Origin: DATMTS01 sp035564555
Lineage (GTDB): Bacteria; Actinomycetota; Actinomycetes; Actinomycetales; Microbacteriaceae
DNA length: 9,671 bases
Assembly: GCA_035564555.1 (NCBI GenBank)
Contig: DATMTS010000081.1
Location: forward strand, 1 to 9,671
Direction: 5' to 3'
Positions 1-6,022 of this stretch are shown piece after piece (within the stretch, counting starts at the first letter, position 1; each line of letters begins with the position of its first letter). A model generated the notes under the pieces. The model saw only the letters and a list, made by a program, of their open reading frames with translations, was not told the origin of the DNA and ran no database searches. The translations under genes were made by a program, and so were the position numbers.

Positions 1-209
1 ATCGTGTCCGACATCTTGAGGTAGGCCGCATAAGCATCGGTCGCCGCTTTCAATGCTTCCTCGTCGGATGCGAACATCGGCGTGCGCGACGCTGTCGGCG
101 AATGCGTCGGCTTCGGTGCGCTCGGCGTGCATCCGGCAAGAACGCCGCCGAGGAGAAGCGCTCCAAGCACACCCGACGCGACCGAGAGCACCCGTGCCGA
201 CGCTGCCAT
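1..209 (-). CDS. Lipoprotein, N-terminal part (runs off left edge)
   Basis: Reading leftwards from ATG at 209 gives about 69 codons without a stop, cut by the window edge. The start is a type II signal peptide: a short N-region with one Arg (R6), a hydrophobic stretch (residues 7-24) rich in L, V, G and A, then the lipobox L-A-G-C with the lipidated cysteine at residue 27. A flexible Pro/Ser/Thr linker follows (about residues 28-44), then the start of a mature domain with an acidic/Ala-rich helix (SDEEALKAATDAYAAYLK). The protein should be anchored to the outer face of the membrane. An in-frame ATG at 215 would add Met-Arg, but the G-run at 216-221 sits six bases from the ATG at 209 and directly abuts the one at 215, so 209 is preferred. 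The visible part does not identify a family. It is divergent from the aminotransferase gene. Confidence 0.72.
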   Translation of the reverse strand, partial: MAASARVLSVASGVLGALLLGGVLAGCTPSAPKPTHSPTASRTPMFASDEEALKAATDAYAAYLKMSDT

Positions 210-376
210 TCGCATCCCCCCACGCTAGAGCAGAGAGCCCGCGACGTGCCGCCGTTCTCCACAGGCTCATCGGCACGCTACCGCGACCCCGTCGGCACCC
301 ACGCGGCAACGGCGCCCCGACCGGCACAACTCGACACTATGGCTCCTGTTGAGGCGTAGTCTGCAGATCGAAACGC

Positions 377-383
377 GAAGGAG
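377..383 (+). promoter_or_regulatory. Ribosome binding site of the aminotransferase
   Basis: GAAGGAG lies four bases before ATG 388. It decides the start: the same frame opens at ATG 349, but that would place the ribosome binding site inside the gene and add 13 residues unlike the family's N-terminus. Confidence 0.75.
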
Positions 384-387
384 CAGC

Positions 388-1608
388 ATGCAGAGCACCG
401 GACGGGCCGCTGGACAGATCGCCGGCCCTTGGCAGCGGGCTGCGAAAGGCGCGGGCCTGCTCGCTCAGAATGGCGCGGTAGCCGCAACGATCTTCGCCGA
501 GATGAGTGCGCTGGCCGCACGCACGGGCGCCGTGAATCTGGGTCAGGGCTTCCCCGATGAGGACGGCCCGCGTGAGGTGCTCGACGCGGCGATCCGCGCG
601 ATCAACGACGGCGTCAATCAGTACCCGCCGGGCATCGGGATGCCCGTGCTGCGCGAGGCGATCGCCGAGCATCAACAGCGGTTCTACGACCTCCGCGTCG
701 ACCCCGATTCCGAAGTGCTCGTCACTGCGGGTGCGACTGAAGCCATCGCGGCCACCCTGCTCGCTCTCGTCGACCGGGGCGATGAGGTCGTCACTTTCGA
801 ACCGTATTACGACGCATACGGTGCCCTGATCGCTCTCGCGGGCGGAGTTCATCGCACGGTGCCGCTGCGCGCCCCGCACTTCGCCCCCGACCTCGACGAA
901 CTGCGTGCCGCGGTCACCGACCGCACCCGGGTCATCCTGATCAACAACCCCCACAATCCGACGGGCGCCGTGTTCGCTCGCGAGACGCTCGAAGCGATCG
1001 TCGAACTGGCTCACGAGCACGACGCCATCATCGTCACCGACGAGGTGTACGAACACCTCACTTTCGACGTTCGGCACCTGCCCGTCGCGTCGCTGCCCGG
1101 AGCACGCGATCGCACCGTGACGATCTCCTCGGGAGGCAAGACCTTCTCCACCACGGGGTGGAAAATCGGCTGGCTCACGGCCCCGGCAGCGCTGGTCACG
1201 GCGATCCTGGCGGTCAAGCAGTTTCTGACCTACGTGAACGGAGCACCGTTCCAGCCGGCGATCGCCGTCGGCCTGCGGCTGCCCGACGAGGCGTTCCACG
1301 AGTTTGCGGCGACGCTGCAGGCCAAGCGGGATCTGCTGTGCTCGGGGCTGGAGGCTGCCGGCTTCGACGTCTTCGTGCCGAGCGCAACCTACTTCGTCGT
1401 CGCCGACGCCGCACCGCTCGGGTACCTGGATGCCGTGGCCTTCTGTCGCGAGCTGCCTCGGCTCGCCGGGGTCGTCGCCGTTCCCGTCTCTGCCTTCTGC
1501 TCCCCAGGACACCGCCCGGATGCCGATTCGCTCGTTCGGTTCGCGTTCTGCAAGCGCACCGATGTGCTCGGGCGCGCCGCCGCGCAACTCGCCGACCTCA
1601 GCCGCTGA
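388..1608 (+). CDS. Class I/II PLP-dependent aminotransferase (DapC / glutamine-methionine transaminase type)
   Basis: 406-residue fold-type I aminotransferase, full length for the family (about 390-410). It transfers an amino group between an amino acid and a 2-oxo acid using pyridoxal phosphate, in the cytosol. Seen in the sequence: the substrate-side motif AVNLGQGFPDEDGP near residues 50-63, Asn190 in HNPTG, Asp218 and Tyr221 in TDEVYEHL, the PLP Schiff-base Lys251 in SSGGKTFSTTGWKIGW, and the carboxylate-binding Arg384 in LVRFAFCKR. From memory, the GQGFPDEDGP, YPPG and CKR blocks closely match the mycobacterial protein annotated DapC (N-succinyl-diaminopimelate transaminase, lysine/peptidoglycan route). 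They also match the kynurenine/glutamine/methionine transaminase group (KAT, YbdL), so the substrate is uncertain. It converges on the nitrilase-family gene with 12 bases between the stops, which favours the glutamine/methionine transaminase reading somewhat. Confidence 0.93.
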   Translation: MQSTGRAAGQIAGPWQRAAKGAGLLAQNGAVAATIFAEMSALAARTGAVNLGQGFPDEDGPREVLDAAIRAINDGVNQYPPGIGMPVLREAIAEHQQRFYDLRVDPDSEVLVTAGATEAIAATLLALVDRGDEVVTFEPYYDAYGALIALAGGVHRTVPLRAPHFAPDLDELRAAVTDRTRVILINNPHNPTGAVFARETLEAIVELAHEHDAIIVTDEVYEHLTFDVRHLPVASLPGARDRTVTISSGGKTFSTTGWKIGWLTAPAALVTAILAVKQFLTYVNGAPFQPAIAVGLRLPDEAFHEFAATLQAKRDLLCSGLEAAGFDVFVPSATYFVVADAAPLGYLDAVAFCRELPRLAGVVAVPVSAFCSPGHRPDADSLVRFAFCKRTDVLGRAAAQLADLSR

Positions 1609-1620
1609 AGAGCCGATGGG

Positions 1621-2427
1621 TCAGCGCGGCACGACTCGATAACGCCGCAGAGTGAGCGCCGGGTTCACCTCGCGAACCTGACGCAGACGCTCCCTCTCGA
1701 CCACTGCGACCGCGATGCCCGGCCGCTCGCCGGCATCCGCGCTGACCACGCCCATCGGATCCACGACGATGCTGCAGCCGACCCCGACCGGCGCAGTGTG
1801 ATCGGCAGCGGCCAGGTAAACCGTGTTCTCGATGGCGCGCGCAGTCACCAGCGTGCGCCAGTGCTGTTCCTTCAGCGAGCCGCGCACCCACTCGCTGGGC
1901 ACGAGCACCAGGTGCGCACCGGCATCCACGATCGTGCGGGTCACCTCGGGAAAGCGCAGGTCGTAGCATGTCTGCAACCCGATGCGGATGCCGTCGATCT
2001 CGAACGTCTGCGGCTCGCCGAGTTCGCCTGCCTGCACCCAATCGGATTCCCGCGCTCCGAATGCGTCGTAGAGATGCTGCTTGCGGTAGCTCGCCACGAC
2101 CTCACCGGCGGCTGAGACGGCGACGACGGTGTTGGCGAACCGCGCGGGCGCATCGACGCGTTCCGCCATACCGGCGACGATATGGGCGTCGAGTTCGCGT
2201 GCCATCATCGCGAGACCACGGATGAACGGGCCTTCGCGCGTCTCCGCCGCTTCGACGAACGCGCTGCCGACGGGATCCACGAAGAACGACGAGTACTCGG
2301 GAAAGACGACCAGCCGTGCCCCGCGCGCTACGGCATCCGCTGCGAGTTCCCGCATTGCGGCGAGATTCTCCGCGCGGTCCTCCCCTGGGGCGAACTGGGC
2401 GACGGCGATCGTGAGCGAATCGGTCAT
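1621..2427 (-). CDS. Nitrilase-superfamily carbon-nitrogen hydrolase (Nit1/Nit2, omega-amidase-like)
   Basis: 268-residue single-domain amidase, normal for the Nit1/Nit2 branch. It hydrolyses a C-N amide bond through a thioacyl-enzyme in the cytosol. The Glu-Lys-Cys triad is visible: Glu44 in VVFPEYSSFF, Lys116 in SYRKQHLYDAFG and Cys154 in GLQTCYDLRFPE. ARAIENTVYLAAADH (about residues 196-210) is the typical later family motif. Residue spacing resembles that of Nit2 omega-amidase, which removes ammonia from 2-oxoglutaramate and 2-oxosuccinamate; deaminated-glutathione amidase (Nit1) is the main alternative. No C-terminal glutaminase/NAD synthetase fusion is present. The start has only a weak AGG-type ribosome site. 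On the minus strand it lies nine bases downstream of the decayed EEP gene, so it was probably the distal gene of that transcript. It converges on the aminotransferase. Confidence 0.92.
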   Translation of the reverse strand: MTDSLTIAVAQFAPGEDRAENLAAMRELAADAVARGARLVVFPEYSSFFVDPVGSAFVEAAETREGPFIRGLAMMARELDAHIVAGMAERVDAPARFANTVVAVSAAGEVVASYRKQHLYDAFGARESDWVQAGELGEPQTFEIDGIRIGLQTCYDLRFPEVTRTIVDAGAHLVLVPSEWVRGSLKEQHWRTLVTARAIENTVYLAAADHTAPVGVGCSIVVDPMGVVSADAGERPGIAVAVVERERLRQVREVNPALTLRRYRVVPR

Positions 2428-2436
2428 GTCGTCAGC

Positions 2437-3076
2437 CTAGATCGGCTCGAGCCGGTCGTTGTTGGCGACCCGGCCCACTTCGATCACGGCAGGGAGACCG
2501 TCGCGAGAATCGGGCGGTGCAGAGCACCGCTGCCGGTCCCCGTCGGTGAGCACCGCGAAACTGATCGCCGATGAACGCCGCCCGCCGATGAGCACGTGGT
2601 CGATCGGCATTGCGAGTTGCGGGACCAATGAAGTCGGTCACATGCCGACCTGTGCCATGCCGGATGCTACTGCGGCGTCGGCGCAACGTGTCACCCGCGT
2701 TCCCGCAACGGGAGAAGATCGCTGCTTCGGATCCGGCCGAACGACGGGGCTGTAGCCGCTGCCGCCAAGCAATTGCTTCAGCCGCAGATACACTCCTGGA
2801 TCGACCGCAGGCAGTACGAGCACGTCCGCTTTGTGGTCGGTCTGCTGCGGCGCCGGCTGAACAGGACGAGCGCGATGCCCGCGGCGAGAACCCACGGCCC
2901 CCGGCGGTGAGCAGATCGCGCCATGCCACGATGCCGGCAACCAGCGGAAGACGGCCCGTTCCGAGTGTTTCTAGCAGCCACGGCGACGCAAGTACGGCCG
3001 CCACGGCGAATCCCACAAGAAGAGGCGTCGCCCGCCTACGGTTCGACGATCGTTCTTGCGTCCTGCCAGGAGTCAT
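2437..3076 (-). pseudogene. Decayed membrane-anchored EEP-family hydrolase
   Basis: Pieces of one protein can be read on the minus strand in three successive frames. From ATG 3076 (GAGG four bases upstream) come a basic N-terminus and two hydrophobic segments (LLVGFAVAAVLASPWLL, LPLVAGIVAWRDLLTAGG). After a shift near 2895, WVLAAGIALVLFSRRR follows in the second frame. After another shift near 2860, the third frame gives KADVLVLPAVDPGVYLRLKQLL and later LVPQLAMPIDHVLIGG. This order (transmembrane anchor, then endonuclease/exonuclease/phosphatase domain) is common in actinobacteria. Damage: two frameshifts, an in-frame TGA at 2638-2640, loss of the SWN-type core block and much of the domain middle, Ala where the catalytic Glu of LPE should be, and a scrambled terminal SDH motif. 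About 640 bases remain of an expected 1 kb or so. The many independent lesions argue against sequencing error. Confidence 0.82.
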
Positions 3077-3084
3077 CGGGCCTC

Positions 3085-3114
3085 AGTATGGGCCGCCGGC
3101 AGGTTGCCGTCGAA
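3085..3114 (-). promoter_or_regulatory. Candidate promoter of the EEP pseudogene and nitrilase gene
   Basis: On the minus strand, TTCGAC (3114-3109) and CATACT (3090-3085) are separated by 18 bases and sit just before the relic ribosome site and ATG 3076. The spacing fits a housekeeping promoter; the boxes are imperfect. It matters because the intact hydrolase gene downstream has no obvious promoter of its own. Confidence 0.35.
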
Positions 3115-3156
3115 CCGGGTCGCGCATGGCGACTGAATGCCGCTCGCAGGCGATTC

Positions 3157-3183
3157 GTGACCCGCTCGAACGCATGCTAAGGT
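3157..3183 (+). promoter_or_regulatory. Candidate promoter of the initiator tRNA
   Basis: TAAGGT at 3178-3183 (within GCATGCTAAGGT) fits the actinobacterial -10 pattern TAnnnT and ends 12 bases before the mature tRNA. GTGACC at 3157-3162 is the best -35-like match, with a short 15-base spacer; TTCGTG at 3154-3159 gives 18. The -10 box is more convincing than the -35. Confidence 0.5.
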
Positions 3184-3195
3184 TGATTCTTGTGC

Positions 3196-3272
3196 CGCGG
3201 GGTGGAGCAGTTCGGTAGCTCGCTGGGCTCATAACCCAGAGGTCGTAGGTTCAAATCCTGCCCCCGCAACCA
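3196..3272 (+). tRNA. Initiator tRNA-fMet (CAT)
   Basis: A 77-base cloverleaf with anticodon CAT at 3230-3232. The acceptor arm is CGCGGGG (3196-3202) against CCCCGCA (3262-3268), which leaves the C1-A72 mismatch that marks initiators and allows formylation. The anticodon stem ends in three G-C pairs (GGG before the loop, CCC after it), the second initiator hallmark. The T arm is GTAGG-TTCAAAT-CCTGC. Discriminator A3269 and an encoded CCA (3270-3272) complete it. Its job is to start translation. It is followed after 22 bases by a strong terminator, so it is a single-gene transcript. Confidence 0.97.
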
Positions 3273-3294
3273 CCTGCTTGTTGAAAGCACCATC

Positions 3295-3330
3295 AGTTCC
3301 GGTCTCTTCGGAGGCCGGAACTTTTGTTTA
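3295..3330 (+). terminator. Rho-independent terminator of the tRNA gene
   Basis: A 12-bp stem (AGTTCCGGTCTC at 3295-3306 with GAGGCCGGAACT at 3311-3322; one T-G wobble) closes on a TTCG tetraloop. The T-rich tract TTTTGTTTA (3322-3330) follows directly. This is the clearest intrinsic terminator in the window. Confidence 0.93.
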
Positions 3331-3381
3331 ACCAGCTGATCCTGCGGATCGATCTCCGGAAGCCAGAAGAATTCGGCGACC

Positions 3382-3870
3382 CTAGCGAACGCGGATTACC
3401 GTCATCCCGCGCAGTCCATCGTGGTTCGATGCGCATCCGCTGGCGGCATCTTCAAGGCCGAGCACATCAGCGATAACAGGCCGCACGGAGCCGGTTGCCA
3501 GCGAATTGGCCAGATAGTCGAGCCGGGCGGGCTTCTCGTCAAGCATGTAGTTCGTTGCCACAACGCGGTTCTGCGAAGCGACCGATTCCGGAACGACACG
3601 GGCCGTCGAGACGATCGCGCCGCCGTTTCGCACGCTTCTTGCGGCGACCGCCACACTCTCAGTCGCGCCGGCAAAGTCGAGAATGCCACCGCACTCAACC
3701 GCGCCCAGGTTCGCCGGAACATCGGCCAAGGTCGTGTCGGGCGGAAGGAATCATCGACTCCTAGTGCACGTAGTGCGTCGGTCGCTTCACGCCGGGCGGG
3801 AGCAAGCACCCGGATGCCTCGTGCCTTCGCCTCTCGAACGGCGAACGTGCCGACGCCCCTGCACTACGTA
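3382..3870 (-). pseudogene. Truncated, frameshifted MDR-family dehydrogenase / quinone oxidoreductase
   Basis: The cofactor-binding and C-terminal half of a zinc-type medium-chain dehydrogenase/quinone reductase survives on the minus strand. At 3870-3859 a fragment YVVQ is in one frame. From 3857 a second frame gives the Rossmann motif GVGTFAV, then REAKARGIRVLAPARRE and ALRALGVDDSF. A single-base shift within the C/G run at 3739-3744 moves to a third frame that reads TLADVPANLGAVECGGILDF, GGAIVSTA and the typical ending SVRPVIADVLGLEDAASG to a TAG at 3382. The N-terminal GroES-like catalytic domain (about 130-150 residues) is absent, and the usual glycine-rich QGAAGGVG is shortened. Such enzymes use NADPH to reduce quinones or enals. 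With two frame breaks and half the gene missing, it should be inactive. Confidence 0.82.
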
Positions 3871-3900
3871 AGTGGCACAGCGTGTGCTCGATTGGCTCGA

Positions 3901-3924
3901 TGACACGTTGTCAGCGGGCTGACA
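3901..3924. repeat. Cluster of TGACA half-sites (inverted repeats)
   Basis: TGACA-CGT-TGTCA (3901-3913) is a perfect inverted repeat. It shares its right arm with TGTCAGC-GG-GCTGACA (3909-3924), a perfect 7-bp inverted repeat with a 2-base centre. Three half-sites in alternating orientation lie between the 3' end of the 73-aa gene and the broken MDR gene. It could be a relic operator or, less likely, a weak hairpin; there is no T tract. Confidence 0.45.
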
Positions 3925-3939
3925 CGGCGGGTGCCCGGT

Positions 3940-4161
3940 CTACAGCTCACGGATTTCGTACGGTGTCGCAATGTTGCACGGGCCGGCCGACCGAATGATC
4001 AGCATTTCGACCCCGCCAGAGTGCAACAAAGGCACCAGTCCCGTTTCGCCGCTGTCGATGATGCGCTGCGCTCTGGCCCGGAAGCGAGCAGCAACCTCCT
4101 CCGTGACCACGAATTCTCGGCCAGCGCACGTGATCACAAACTTGGCTGCAGCTGTCGCCAT
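3940..4161 (-). CDS. Unrecognised 73-residue protein
   Basis: Complete small gene with a good ribosome site (GGGAGA, 4173-4168, seven bases from ATG 4161) and a TAG stop. I do not recognise the family. Visible layout: a hydrophobic strand (KFVITCAGREFVVT, residues 7-20), an amphipathic helix rich in Ala, Arg and Glu (residues 21-36), an acidic turn (DSGET), then two hydrophobic strands around VPLLHSGG and VEMLIIRSAG (residues 43-60), with a C-terminal TPYEIREL. That suggests a compact alpha/beta cytosolic protein. There is no signal peptide, no membrane segment and no metal-binding cluster (only Cys12 and Cys62). It is divergent from the permease across a 236-base spacer, and its 3' end points at the MDR remnant. 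The clean ribosome site and protein-like composition support a real gene. Confidence 0.68.
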   Translation of the reverse strand: MATAAAKFVITCAGREFVVTEEVAARFRARAQRIIDSGETGLVPLLHSGGVEMLIIRSAGPCNIATPYEIREL

Positions 4162-4397
4162 AAGATCTCTCCCGTCCTTGTTGCGCGGTGGCCGCGCGAT
4201 GAGCGTCGGGACGTTCCGGCTCTCGGATGCGATCGGGTCCGGGTGTCGATTGGCGGGGTCGACGCGTGCTCATCCTGCTTCAGGTTTAACGCTACGCGCG
4301 CGAACCGATCCTGACAGGTGATTGCCAATCGATCTTCCGGCGCCGAGCCATCGCGCTCGCGCAATGGCAGGCAGCATGAACCGGTCACGCATGTGGG
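4162..4397. other. Divergent intergenic spacer (73-aa gene / permease)
   Basis: The spacer must hold the 5' signals of both divergent genes. I see no convincing paired -35/-10 for either. Two short inverted repeats are present: GATTG-C-CAATC at 4320-4330 and GTCGA...TCGAC at 4245-4263. Both are too short to call operators. CTGACA at 4311-4316 is -35-like for the permease but lacks a matching -10. Confidence 0.3.
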
Positions 4398-5567
4398 ATG
4401 CTCGAACACGTGCGCACGGCGATCATCGGTGGAGTGCTGGTATTGGCCGGCGTCATAGCGGTCGCCACGGGTATTGAACCGCCTTCAACGGTCGGTGTGC
4501 TGTGGATAAGAGTCTGGCCGATCCTGCTGTTCGTCACAGCCATCACAGTGGTGACCGAGTTCGTGGCGCAAGCCGGGGTATTCAGCGTGGTGGCAACACG
4601 TGTCGCAGGCTGGGGTCGCGGCCGGGCCTGGATGCTATGGCTTCTGATCTGCGCGCTGTGTGTGATTGCAACGGTGTTCTTTTCACTCGATACGACAGCG
4701 GTCCTGCTCACCCCTGTCGTGATCACCATCGTTCGGCATACCGGGCTGCGCACAATTCCGTTCGCACTCACGACCGTGTGGCTCGCCAACACAGCGTCGC
4801 TGCTACTGCCGGTCTCGAATCTCACGAACCTGCTGGCTCAAGAAGTCAGCAAACAATCCCCGGCGCAATTCGTTGCCATCAGTTGGCTTCCGGCACTCGT
4901 GGCGGTCCTGATCCCGCTCGCCGTGGTTGCGATCGCATTCCGGCGCGACCTCGGTTCACGGTTCATCGTGCCGGCGGCCGATCCCCCTCCAGACCGCACT
5001 CTGTTCACCGTGGCGCTCGTGGTTCTTGTCGCTTTGCTGCCCGCGCTGGTAGTGGGTATTCCCGTCTGGATTCCAGCATGCATCGCCGCCCTGATCCTCG
5101 CCGTCGCATTCCTCGTACGGCGAAGGGACGCCATCCGTCCTCAGCTCATCCCATGGTCGCTGCTGGTTTTCGCTGCCGGACTGTTCCTGGTCGTTGACTC
5201 TGCGCACCAGCTCGGCCTTGGCCGTCTGCTCGCGCTCACCACCGGGGGTGGGGCCGGATTCCCGCAACTGCTCCGGTTGGCGGGATCCGGAGCCGTCGGC
5301 GCGAATCTCGTGAACAACCTGCCTGCGTACCTGGCGCTTGAGCCGACGGCTGCCGGTCATCCCGTGCGCATCATGGCGTTGCTGATCGGTGTGAACTGCG
5401 GTCCACTGATAACCCCGTGGGCCTCACTGGCAACCTTGCTGTGGCACGACAGGCTCAGGGCTCTCGGCGTGCAGGTTCCGTGGACGAGATTCATCGTGCT
5501 CGGGCTCGTTGTCGCACCGCTCACGGTCGTTGGGTCGGTCGCGGCGCTCGCGCTGCTCGGCTCGTGA
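4398..5567 (+). CDS. ArsB/SLC13-like (ion transporter superfamily) membrane permease
   Basis: 389-residue, very hydrophobic protein with about 10-11 predicted membrane segments. It carries the paired re-entrant signatures of the ArsB/NhaD/SLC13 superfamily: SLDTTAVLLTP (residues 96-106) and TASLLLPVSNLTNLLA (132-147) in the first half, then VNNLPAYLALEP (305-316) and GVNCGPLITPWASLATLL (331-348) in the second. The NNLP and GP-LITPWGSLATLLW-type blocks are typical of arsenite/anion permeases. It would move an anion across the cytoplasmic membrane. Arsenite is one possibility, but no arsR, arsC or arsA lies next to it, and dicarboxylate, sulfate or another anion is equally open. The ATG at 4398 has only GTGGG directly before it, so GTG 4410 is an alternative start. 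It converges on the SRPBCC gene with a 17-base gap. Confidence 0.87.
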   Translation: MLEHVRTAIIGGVLVLAGVIAVATGIEPPSTVGVLWIRVWPILLFVTAITVVTEFVAQAGVFSVVATRVAGWGRGRAWMLWLLICALCVIATVFFSLDTTAVLLTPVVITIVRHTGLRTIPFALTTVWLANTASLLLPVSNLTNLLAQEVSKQSPAQFVAISWLPALVAVLIPLAVVAIAFRRDLGSRFIVPAADPPPDRTLFTVALVVLVALLPALVVGIPVWIPACIAALILAVAFLVRRRDAIRPQLIPWSLLVFAAGLFLVVDSAHQLGLGRLLALTTGGGAGFPQLLRLAGSGAVGANLVNNLPAYLALEPTAAGHPVRIMALLIGVNCGPLITPWASLATLLWHDRLRALGVQVPWTRFIVLGLVVAPLTVVGSVAALALLGS

Positions 5568-5584
5568 GCAAGCGAAATCGCGCC

Positions 5585-6022
5585 TCAGCCGTTCTGTGCG
5601 AGAACGCGGTCAAGTTTTGCAAAAGTGCGCCGCCAGCCCTGCGCATAATCATGCTGCGATGCGCCGCGCAACTCACCATGCACGAATCGCATGCGGGTGC
5701 CGGATGCCTGCGCGGCGAAGAACACTGTGACCCGCGACGGATTGTTCGGCTCGTTGGTCCAAGACCACGTGAAATCGAGTTCGATCCTCGGATCGACACG
5801 AAGATACTCGCCAGTGCTGGTGTGCTGATCGCCGCTTGAATCCCTAAAGGTGATTGCGAACCGGCCGCCAGGACGTACATCCAGGGCCGCCGACGTCACC
5901 TCACCATTCGGGTCGGAACCCCACCACAGACGAACAACCTCGGGGTCAGTCCACGCGTTCCAGACCACCGGGGGCGCCGCGTTGAAATCGTGCGTGATCG
6001 TGACAGAGGTTGCGTCACTCAT
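5585..6022 (-). CDS. SRPBCC / AHSA1-domain protein
   Basis: 145-residue single-domain START-like (SRPBCC) protein of the AHSA1 type. The family marks are present: an opening strand ITHDFNAAPPVVWNAWTDPE (residues 8-27), then VVRLWWGSDPNG (about 28-39), the central DVRPGGRFAITFRD, GEYLRVDPRIELDFTWSW, and the closing helix HDYAQGWRRTFAKLDRVL. These proteins form a deep hydrophobic cavity; in bacteria their ligands and roles are mostly unknown, and the eukaryotic Aha1 role on Hsp90 should not be assumed. The frame stays open to 6133, but the upstream part is a shadow of the antiporter tail; ATG 6022 begins the recognisable protein. Start and antiporter stop overlap as ATGAGTGA, and GAAGGAG lies 12 bases upstream inside the antiporter gene, so the two are translationally coupled. 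Confidence 0.9.
   Translation of the reverse strand: MSDATSVTITHDFNAAPPVVWNAWTDPEVVRLWWGSDPNGEVTSAALDVRPGGRFAITFRDSSGDQHTSTGEYLRVDPRIELDFTWSWTNEPNNPSRVTVFFAAQASGTRMRFVHGELRGASQHDYAQGWRRTFAKLDRVLAQNG

Noticed and set aside
331..362. TCGACA with TAGTCT as an aminotransferase promoter
   Set aside because: The 20-base spacer is too long and no supporting signal was found.
337..1587. 416-residue open frame on the minus strand across the aminotransferase gene
   Set aside because: It is the antisense shadow of a well-supported gene: composition is Arg/Asp/Gly-rich, no domain is recognisable, and the plus strand carries all PLP motifs.
3269..3330. tRNA-end attachment site of an integrated element
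   Set aside because: No second copy of the tRNA 3' end and no integrase is visible in the window.
3421..3903. 160-residue plus-strand frame over the MDR remnant
   Set aside because: It has no ribosome site and a random composition, whereas the opposite strand reads recognisable dehydrogenase segments.
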